DNA of 64,000 nucleotides. Source: Tuwongella immobilis (GTDB lineage Bacteria; Planctomycetota; Planctomycetia; Gemmatales; Gemmataceae). Under the pieces are notes generated by a model, which searched no databases, had not been told where the DNA came from, and saw only the letters and a list, made by a program, of their open reading frames with translations. This document shows, piece after piece, positions 18,315-25,304 of this stretch. A program made the position numbers and the translations under genes. Within the stretch, counting starts at the first letter, position 1. Every line of letters begins with the position of its first letter. The stretch covers positions 3,014,920 through 3,078,919 of the forward strand of contig NZ_LR593887.1 in NCBI RefSeq assembly GCF_901538355.1, read 5' to 3'.

Positions 18315-19025
18315 ATGACCACGCAAGCCCCCATCACAACATACAGCCGTCAATTGTTCGATCAAATCACCTCGAATTATCATGACAACAAAGCCTGGCG
18401 TGAATTCATGGAATACTACACCCCGTATTTTCAGGGGTGGGCAACCCGATGCGTGGGCCGGGACGACGCCGAAGATTTAGTCTCGGAATTATTTCTGCGG
18501 GTCTGGCGCGAATTGAGCATGCAACGACTGAAGGCTCCCGAAGGACAAGGGATTCGCCCCTGGATGTCACGAGTCGCCGGCCGACTCATGACCGATTATC
18601 ACCGCAAAAGTGCGCGTGTTCGTCCGCAGGATATCAATTTCGATCAGCAGATTGATACCATGGTCATGGATATGATGGACACGCTGACGCTCAGCGAAAA
18701 ATGCGATCAATACGTCTCGGCCTGGACTGCTTATTGCGATGCGGGTCGGTTGCATCTGCAGCGCATCTGGAGTTACGTCTATACGGTGCGAAAAAATCAA
18801 CCGCGGGACTGGATCGCCTCTCGCTTTCAAATCCCAGCGAATCTAGTCAGTCAACATCTGACGCGCGTTCGGAGCGACTTGGCATCGACGTTGGAAATCG
18901 ATCCGCAACAGAGCCGGGATGTGGATGATTTGGATCGGATTTCGATGGAACATCCCAAACTACGTTGCATTCTTTTGGGAAGCACGCCTGATGAGCCCCA
19001 CGAACGAACCATCGGAACTGATTGA
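18315..19025 (+). CDS. ECF-like RNA polymerase sigma factor
   Basis: A 236-residue protein. Region 2 is clear at about residues 30-105: YYTPYFQGWATRCVGRDDAEDLVSELFLRVWREL, then GIRPWMSRVAGRLMTDYHRK. Region 4 (about residues 160-205, RDWIASRFQIPANLVSQHLTRVRSDLA) is recognisable but diverged. The ATG at 18315 has AAAGGAA 9 bases upstream. The gene overlaps the downstream kinase gene by 35 bp. Sigma/kinase pairs of this kind are frequent in planctomycetes, where the kinase is thought to control the factor or act in the same signal path. The kinase N-terminus, which lacks zinc ligands, is a candidate anti-sigma-like segment. Confidence 0.85.
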   Translation: MTTQAPITTYSRQLFDQITSNYHDNKAWREFMEYYTPYFQGWATRCVGRDDAEDLVSELFLRVWRELSMQRLKAPEGQGIRPWMSRVAGRLMTDYHRKSARVRPQDINFDQQIDTMVMDMMDTLTLSEKCDQYVSAWTAYCDAGRLHLQRIWSYVYTVRKNQPRDWIASRFQIPANLVSQHLTRVRSDLASTLEIDPQQSRDVDDLDRISMEHPKLRCILLGSTPDEPHERTIGTD

Positions 19026-21954
19026 GCCTTTTTCGGATGAGCTGCTGATTCAGTTCATTCGCCGGGAACTCCCGCTTGCCGAGCGACGGCGAATTGAAGA
19101 TGCGCTGGATGAGTCGCCGGAACTGGACGCGCGGGTTCAACAATTGCGGCAGCGGATTGCTGCGTCGGTACTGGGTGACCCTTCCAACGCACCGACCAAC
19201 CGCGCGTGGCTGCGCAATCTGCCCCAACAGATGTCGTTGGAGCAATTGCAATCCAAAAAACTCCCGCGGATTCCGGATCTGGAGTGGCATGCGGAATTGA
19301 GTTACGGCGGGAACGCCTCCGTATTCTTGGCATCGCATCCGCAGCATGGGTTCGTTGCGGTCAAAATCGTGTCGTTGTCCCACCTTCCAGGGGCTGTCGA
19401 ACGGGTCGTTAAAGAACGCGATTATTTGCAGCAATGTCAGGACATTCCCGGAGTGCTGCGGCTATATGACTCGGGGATTGATCCCGGCAATCAGTTATTT
19501 TGGATGACGTTGGAATGGGCCGTTGGCAAATCGCTCCAGGAATCGTTGCCCGAAACTGCGCTGCCGGCCAAGCCGCACGTCGGACGACCCGGGGAGCGCG
19601 AAGCCATCGCGCAGCATCTGCAATCGGTGCGTGCCCAGGCGCACGATTGGGTGCGACTGCTCCGCGATGCGGTCGGTGTGCTCGCCGCGATCCATGAGAA
19701 AGGCGTTCTGCATCGCGATCTGAAGGCGGCCAATTTGCTGTTGCAACCCGAAGATCGCAATCGCTGGGATGGGTCGCTATCGCAATGTCAAATTCGCGTG
19801 GCTGATTTCGGGGCGGGGCGTGCGATCGACGAACAGCCTGGGCATACGCTGATTGGCACCCCCGAATTTTTTCCGCCGGAAGTGCTCGCAGGACGGGCCG
19901 CTACTCCGCAAAGCGACATGTTCCAAATTGGCTGTTTGCTTTACCAATTCCTTACCGGTGGATTGCCATTCACGGGGCGAAACGCGTTCGATTTGATGAA
20001 CGCAATCTCGTATCAGCGTGCGCCGGCATTGCTACCCGATTCCGCGGGCGAACTGCTGCACTTGGAGCGAATCGCACTCCGCTGTTTGGAACGCGACCCC
20101 GCTCGACGATACCGCACGATCGATGCGTTGCGACGCGACTTCGACTCCTATCTCGCGGCAGAATACCAAGCGATTCAGGCGCCGGGATACACCCGATTGC
20201 GCCGCATGGGTTGGTTCTGTCGTCGAAACTGGGTCGCGCTGGCATCCATCAGTGTGTTAATGGTCATGTCCGGCATGCTGTTGGGCTGGAACCGCGACGC
20301 CCAGAAAGCATTGATCGAATCGGGGAAGGCGACTCGAGAATTCGAACTCCGCTCGATTGCCGCCGAAAATCTCGTTGCCGAGAAGAATAAGGGCGAATTG
20401 CAGCAACTCATCACCCGCGCCCACGATTTCGCACGGGTGGGGAATTGGCGGGAATCGCTGCCGTTATACGACCAAGCGATCGACCGAAGCGAACCGACCC
20501 AACAAATTCAATTGAAACTGGAGAGTTTGCCGGGATACTACGCGCAAGGGAAAATCCGCGAATTGGATCAGACACTCGCGGAATTAACGCAATCCCTCTC
20601 GCACGAATCGCCCGAATATCCATTGTTGCTGATGCATCGGGCCTCGCGAGCGATCTGCGATCCCGCCGAAGTCCAAAAAGCCCGTGAACTTGCGGCCCGC
20701 GCGTTGGAATACGATCGGCAATCGCCTCGATTATCCCAGGCCGATCGGTGGTTTACCTCGGCACTGGCGCGAACTCGGACCCGCGATTGCGTCGACGATT
20801 TACGCCAAGCCATTCGCGTGGATCGCTTCCACTTTCTCGCCCAAACTACCTATTCCACGCTGATTGCCGGGCTAGGACACCGAGACGAGGCGATGGTGCA
20901 AGCGGAGTTCCTCGAAAGTATTTTTCCAGATTCGCCAGTTGCGGATGTGGTCCGGTCGCTGGTCGCTTTAACGGAAACCGATTCGGAGAAGTTGCGCGCC
21001 GCTACGAAGCGCGCTGCCACGCGATTGGCACCCGAAGATTTACCGTCCTGGAAAAAAGTCGAAAAGACCTTCCTGGGAATGGTGGCGATCCATCAGATTC
21101 TTGTCGATTTTCAGCCAAGCAACGTATTTGCGATGCTGCGGCTTGGGCAACTTGGCGGCTCGGTGCATCAGGAATTATCGAAATCCGATCATTTCTCGGT
21201 ATTGCCATTTCCGTCATTCGGAATTCTGATCCAACGCTGGCGACCCGTCTGGGATTTTGCGGTGAATCATGCCCCTTCCATTTTGCTGGGGCAGCAAATT
21301 ACCGAGCAAATTTGGGCTTCCTTGGATCAACTCATTGATGACTATCCGGATCGGACTCTCATTCTGGCGCGTGCCAGCAATCGACTCGGCGTCTTAATTA
21401 CTGAATCGGGGTTGAACGGTGACGCCTCCCGCGAGAGCCTCCTTGAAATGGGGCGAGAGATGGCCGACGCGATGCAGCAGCCGAGCCTGTTGAACATCCG
21501 CCGCATGACCGAGTTGGCACGAGCATTTTCGATGTTTGTCGATCTGGGTATCCTGAAGCTGGTGCCCAATCCCGATCCGGGCACCCGCGACCGATTCCGC
21601 AGGAATCTCAGCGATTTGCTGCCATTTCTGAAAGTTGATCGAGAATTTGCACAGAAAGTCCCCGCTTTTTTCGGGGATCTGGTCATGTCCCCATTAACGC
21701 CGCACCAGTTTGAGACATTCTGGGGCCACGGTCCCGCAGTCGAACGCACCTTTCGAGACCGACAACAAGAACTTTCGGACTTCTGTTGGTTGTTAATCGA
21801 TCAGATTGATGTCGAATCGGGGCCGAGTCAAGCGAATGCGAAACTGCGCGTGCGGCTGGAACTTTGGGCCGAATCCGCGCAGTTGACCCGCGAGATCCTC
21901 CCCATGCCACGCTTGGCACCGAGCGACAATACGCGCCCAACCGTGTCGCCATAA
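18991..21954 (+). CDS. Transmembrane serine/threonine protein kinase with helical-repeat sensor part
   Basis: A 987-residue protein starting inside the sigma gene. Residues 1-95 are helical (ELPLAERRRIEDALDESPELDARV) and resemble the start of anti-sigma-type proteins. The kinase domain covers about residues 98-395: VAVKIV (Lys125), catalytic HRDLKAANLL (Asp243), ADFGAGR (Asp272), GTPEFFPPEVL activation segment and SDMFQIGCLLYQFLTG. One membrane helix is at about 415-432 (VALASISVLMVMSGMLLGW). The remaining 550 residues are TPR-like helices outside the cytoplasm. All catalytic residues are present, so it should be active. The 35-bp overlap with the sigma-factor gene implies coupled expression. 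Confidence 0.92.
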   Translation: MSPTNEPSELIEPFSDELLIQFIRRELPLAERRRIEDALDESPELDARVQQLRQRIAASVLGDPSNAPTNRAWLRNLPQQMSLEQLQSKKLPRIPDLEWHAELSYGGNASVFLASHPQHGFVAVKIVSLSHLPGAVERVVKERDYLQQCQDIPGVLRLYDSGIDPGNQLFWMTLEWAVGKSLQESLPETALPAKPHVGRPGEREAIAQHLQSVRAQAHDWVRLLRDAVGVLAAIHEKGVLHRDLKAANLLLQPEDRNRWDGSLSQCQIRVADFGAGRAIDEQPGHTLIGTPEFFPPEVLAGRAATPQSDMFQIGCLLYQFLTGGLPFTGRNAFDLMNAISYQRAPALLPDSAGELLHLERIALRCLERDPARRYRTIDALRRDFDSYLAAEYQAIQAPGYTRLRRMGWFCRRNWVALASISVLMVMSGMLLGWNRDAQKALIESGKATREFELRSIAAENLVAEKNKGELQQLITRAHDFARVGNWRESLPLYDQAIDRSEPTQQIQLKLESLPGYYAQGKIRELDQTLAELTQSLSHESPEYPLLLMHRASRAICDPAEVQKARELAARALEYDRQSPRLSQADRWFTSALARTRTRDCVDDLRQAIRVDRFHFLAQTTYSTLIAGLGHRDEAMVQAEFLESIFPDSPVADVVRSLVALTETDSEKLRAATKRAATRLAPEDLPSWKKVEKTFLGMVAIHQILVDFQPSNVFAMLRLGQLGGSVHQELSKSDHFSVLPFPSFGILIQRWRPVWDFAVNHAPSILLGQQITEQIWASLDQLIDDYPDRTLILARASNRLGVLITESGLNGDASRESLLEMGREMADAMQQPSLLNIRRMTELARAFSMFVDLGILKLVPNPDPGTRDRFRRNLSDLLPFLKVDREFAQKVPAFFGDLVMSPLTPHQFETFWGHGPAVERTFRDRQQELSDFCWLLIDQIDVESGPSQANAKLRVRLELWAESAQLTREILPMPRLAPSDNTRPTVSP

Positions 21955-21976
21955 GCGAGATGCGACCCCATGCCAA

Positions 21977-22459
21977 TCACGGCCGACGCTTGAGCGTGAT
22001 TACCAGTGCGGAGTTATCTGCCGTGCTTTCGATCATCGTCGGCCGATCCCCCTTCGCGGGATTGTCCCCCGACATCTTGACGCACCAACGCATCGTATCG
22101 TCCTTGATTTCGTAGATGCCTTCAAAGAGCTTGTCGGCATTCTCGATCGCCTTGGCATTGTCGGCGAAGTCGAGAATCTTGGGCGTCACCGTCGGATCGA
22201 TGCGATATTGCTTGACTTGCGTTTCAAACCCCTCGGCTTCGCCGCGAATCTCCAGCCGATCGCCATCGAACACAAAGTCGATGCCCAAGTTCACGAAGGC
22301 GTCGATTTCTTTGCCATCTTTGAGAATTGACGTGATTCGCCACGTCCCTTTCAGCGTGGCTTTTTCTTTGGCAATGGCCTTGTCATCCGCACGAAGTGAG
22401 CCAAGCGCGAGCGTGCAGAGCGCAACTGCAACACCGATGCCAGCGACAAACCGACGCAT
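21977..22459 (-). CDS. TIGR03067 domain protein, copy 1
   Basis: A 160-residue secreted protein. A signal peptide (RRFVAGIGVAVALCTLALGS, cleavage near RADD) is followed by the TIGR03067 pattern: DDKAIAKEKATLKGTWRITSI, then IDFVFDGDRLEIRG, IDPTVTPKILDF and the C-terminal LVITLKRR. The family is planctomycete-enriched, is predicted to be a lipocalin-like beta barrel and has no established function. The ATG at 22459 is chosen for the signal peptide. It is the most diverged of three adjacent copies and converges on the kinase gene 22 bp away. Confidence 0.9.
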   Translation of the reverse strand: MRRFVAGIGVAVALCTLALGSLRADDKAIAKEKATLKGTWRITSILKDGKEIDAFVNLGIDFVFDGDRLEIRGEAEGFETQVKQYRIDPTVTPKILDFADNAKAIENADKLFEGIYEIKDDTMRWCVKMSGDNPAKGDRPTMIESTADNSALVITLKRRP

Positions 22460-22614
22460 GGGCGAATCCTCGCAGGTGATAGAACCATCAGGGCGACTCG
22501 AACGAATCGCCCCGAAATCGTCTCTGGAGTATCGCCAATCGCCCTCCGCATGACAAGGCAAACCGTCAGAAACTCCACCGAATCGAAGGAACGATCCGAA
22601 CCATCATCGCATTG

Positions 22615-23103
22615 TCAGTCGCTGACTCGTTTTAGCTTGAAGATGATGATGTTGGATTCGGCGTCGGTTTTGAATTCCGTCGGTCGCTCTCGAAATCCAT
22701 CGACTCCGTCCTTGATGTGGAATGCCCACAGGAGCCGATCGCCCTTGATTTCGTAGATTCCTTCGCGTGTCCCCTTGCGGTTTTTGATCCCGTCGAGGGA
22801 TTCACCGATATCGATCATTTTGGGTGTGGTGGTGGGATCGATCCGATAAAACAGCGTCTCCGAGGGCATGGGACGATGATCCACGACAATTTTCACGCGA
22901 GTCCCATCGAAGTGATGCTCCATCGTGCGATTGGGCGGATTCTCAACGTCCTTCCCTTGAAACTCCATCGACGTGACCACCCAAATGCCTTTGAGTTTGG
23001 CCTGTTCTTTCGCAATGGCAGCATCATCGGCGTGTGCGGCACCAATCTGCCAGGTCGATGCGATCGGAATTGAGAGGAACATGGCGACCAGCAAACGAAT
23101 CAT
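22615..23103 (-). CDS. TIGR03067 domain protein, copy 2
   Basis: A 162-residue secreted protein with signal peptide (LLVAMFLSIPIASTWQIGAAHA) and the TIGR03067 domain: DDAAIAKEQAKLKGIWVVTSM, MEHHFDGTRVKIV, FYRIDPTTTPKMIDIG, GIYEIKGDRLLWAFHI, ESNIIIFKLKRVSD. It is closely similar to copy 3, with long identical stretches in protein and DNA (e.g. both end in near-identical codons for FKTDAESNIII), so the pair arose by tandem duplication. GAGG lies eight bases before the ATG. Confidence 0.92.
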   Translation of the reverse strand: MIRLLVAMFLSIPIASTWQIGAAHADDAAIAKEQAKLKGIWVVTSMEFQGKDVENPPNRTMEHHFDGTRVKIVVDHRPMPSETLFYRIDPTTTPKMIDIGESLDGIKNRKGTREGIYEIKGDRLLWAFHIKDGVDGFRERPTEFKTDAESNIIIFKLKRVSD

Positions 23104-23186
23104 GATCGAAACCTCGTGAATCAGAGTTGAAGTGCTGTTCGATGCAACGAAGCAGTCCGAGTAAACGATTGCTCTGCGAGAATTGA

Positions 23187-23209
23187 GATCGGATGACGAG
23201 CATCCGATC
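23187..23209. repeat. 9-bp perfect hairpin between TIGR03067 copies 2 and 3
   Basis: GATCGGATG (23187-23195), loop ACGAG, CATCCGATC (23201-23209). It lies downstream of copy 3 and 84 bp upstream of copy 2 on the minus strand. No T-run follows; it could be a weak terminator, an mRNA processing site or a protein-binding palindrome. Confidence 0.5.
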
Positions 23210-23255
23210 GAGTTGATTGCGAATGGAATTGTTGACGGGCCATTCCACCGGCCAA

Positions 23256-23744
23256 TTAGTCCGAGATGCGTTTGAGTTTGTAGATGATGATGTTGGATTC
23301 GGCGTCGGTTTTGAATTCCGTGGGTCGCTCACGGAGGCCGTTGACTCCATCCTTGATATGGAGTGCCCACAGAAGTTGATCGCCTTTGATTTCGTAGATT
23401 CCTTCGCGCATTTCCGTCTTGGTTTTGAACCCGTCAGTGGTCGTACCAACGTCAATCATTTTGGGTGAGGTGCTGGGATCGATGCGATAGAATAGCGTCT
23501 CGGAGATCATGGGACGAAGATCGAGATTGATTTTCAAGCGAGTCCCATCAAAGTGATGTTCCATTTTTCCGTTCCCGGGATGCTCAACGTCCTTCCCTTG
23601 AAACTCGATCGACGTGAGAACCCAAATTCCGTTGAGTTTGGCCTGTTCTTTCGCAATCGCAGCGTCATCGGCGTGCGCGGGGCGGAGGAAATGGCTGAGT
23701 GAAACGACAAGAGATAGCACGATCCAGGCAGCGGAACGAACCAT
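23256..23744 (-). CDS. TIGR03067 domain protein, copy 3
   Basis: A 162-residue secreted protein, the first copy transcribed in the array. The signal peptide (SAAWIVLSLVVSLSHFLRPAHA) differs from that of copy 2, but the domain is nearly the same: DDAAIAKEQAKLNGIWVLTSIEFQGKDVE, MEHHFDGTRLKIN, FYRIDPSTSPKMIDVG, GIYEIKGDQLLWALHIKDGV. The conserved mature domains with diverged leaders fit selection on the secreted barrel. GAGGGTCC precedes the ATG. Confidence 0.92.
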   Translation of the reverse strand: MVRSAAWIVLSLVVSLSHFLRPAHADDAAIAKEQAKLNGIWVLTSIEFQGKDVEHPGNGKMEHHFDGTRLKINLDLRPMISETLFYRIDPSTSPKMIDVGTTTDGFKTKTEMREGIYEIKGDQLLWALHIKDGVNGLRERPTEFKTDAESNIIIYKLKRISD

Positions 23745-23902
23745 CGGAGGACCCTCAGTGAGATGGGAAGTGATGGTGATTCGAACGAATCACCAAAAAA
23801 TCCTCGCTGAAGTATGCCCAGATGGCACTACACTTGCAAGACGATTCACTCCGAATTCCAGTCGAGCGAGCGATGGAAATTCGGAGTGAGGGTTGTCAAC
23901 AA

Positions 23903-25273
23903 TTAGGCCATGATCTCGGAAACGACACTTCCGGCGACATCGGTGAGCCGAAAATCCCGTCCCGCGTAGCGATACGTCAATCGCTCATGATCCAACCCCA
24001 TGAGCGCCAGCAGTGTCGCATGCAGGTCGTTGGTGTGCATGCGGCCTTCGGTCGCTTTGATGCCAAATTCATCCGTTCCGCCGTAGGTGAAGCCCGGCTT
24101 GACACCCGCCCCCATGAGGAACATCGGATAGCCAGTGATGTTGTGATCGCGGCCATCGACCCCTTGCGCGGTCGGTTGTCGGCCGAACTCGCTGCCGAAC
24201 AGCACGAGGGTATCTTCCAGCATGCCACGCTGTTTCAGATCGGTCAGCAACGCGGCAACGGGTTGATCGATCGATTGGCAGCGGTCGATGAGTCCCTTGT
24301 GCAGGTTGTTGTGGTGATCCCAGCCGGGCTGGCAGATTTCGACGAATCGCACCCCGGCTTCGCACAATCGGCGGGCCATCACGCATTGTCGAGCGAACGA
24401 ACCAGCCGGGCCATTCTTCACGCCGTAAGCGTCCAGGACTTTGCGGGGTTCCTTCGAGATATCCAGGAGATCCGGCACCTTGTCCTGCATCTTGAAGGCG
24501 AGTTCGTAGGATTCGATGATCCCTTCGACTTGATCGGGAGCAGAGGCTTTCCCGGCCAAGTCCCGATTCAACGATTGAATCAAGTCGAGCTGTTTTCGCT
24601 GCAATTGCGACGAAACGGCCGATTCCAGATTGGGGAAATATCCCTGATCGTTGATGCGGCTGCCTTGATAGTGAGCCGGCAGAAACGCACTCCCGAAATT
24701 CACGGCCCCGCCAAAATTGGGTGGCGGATTGATGGTGATGTATCCCGGCAGATCCTGATTCTCGGTGCCAAGTCCGTAGAGCAACCATGCCCCCATGCTG
24801 GGACGGGTCAGGGCCGCATTCGCGCTGCCGGTATGCAGTTGCACCACCGCTTGCGGATGCGCCGGGGTATCGGTGTGCAATCCACGCAGCCAGCAGAGAT
24901 CGTCCGCATGGCGGGCCAGATTCGGGAGCAATTCCGAGAACCACGATCCCGTCTGACCATATTGCTGGAATTTGAATTTCGAGGCGGTCAATTTCCCGCC
25001 ACCTGGACCACCTTTGCCATCATTTTTCTGCAGTTCCGGCTTGTACTCAAAGGTATCCACCTGCGAGATGGCCCCTTGCATGAAGACGAAGATGATCTTC
25101 TTCGCCTTGGCCGGGAAATGCGGTGCCTTGGGGGCGAGCGGCTTCGGACTTCCCGCCGGGGCCGCGAATCCGGGTTGATTGTGGCCCAGCAGCCCGGCCA
25201 ACGCGACCATGCCAAATCCGGCACTGGTCGATTTCAGCCAATTCCGCCGCGTCTGCGATGCCTGCATATCCAT
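23903..25273 (-). CDS. DUF1501 protein paired with a PSD1 cytochrome protein
   Basis: A 456-residue protein. The ATG at 25273 has CAGGAGAG five bases upstream and yields a Tat-type leader (QTRRNWLKSTSAGFGMVALAGLLG). DUF1501 landmarks: IFVFMQGAISQVDTFEYKPEL, LCWLRGLHTDTPAHPQAVVQLHTG, PGWDHHNNL, LVLFGSEFGRQPTAQGVDGRDHNITGYPMFLMGAGVKPG and YGGTDEFGIKATEGRMHTNDLHATLLALMGLDHERLT. It starts 31 bp after the PSD1 gene on the same strand, the usual planctomycete pairing, so both probably act on the same extracytoplasmic substrate. The substrate is unknown. Confidence 0.93.
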   Translation of the reverse strand: MDMQASQTRRNWLKSTSAGFGMVALAGLLGHNQPGFAAPAGSPKPLAPKAPHFPAKAKKIIFVFMQGAISQVDTFEYKPELQKNDGKGGPGGGKLTASKFKFQQYGQTGSWFSELLPNLARHADDLCWLRGLHTDTPAHPQAVVQLHTGSANAALTRPSMGAWLLYGLGTENQDLPGYITINPPPNFGGAVNFGSAFLPAHYQGSRINDQGYFPNLESAVSSQLQRKQLDLIQSLNRDLAGKASAPDQVEGIIESYELAFKMQDKVPDLLDISKEPRKVLDAYGVKNGPAGSFARQCVMARRLCEAGVRFVEICQPGWDHHNNLHKGLIDRCQSIDQPVAALLTDLKQRGMLEDTLVLFGSEFGRQPTAQGVDGRDHNITGYPMFLMGAGVKPGFTYGGTDEFGIKATEGRMHTNDLHATLLALMGLDHERLTYRYAGRDFRLTDVAGSVVSEIMA

Positions 25274-25304
25274 GAAGACTCTCCTGTTTTGATCGTTACT
25301 CAAC

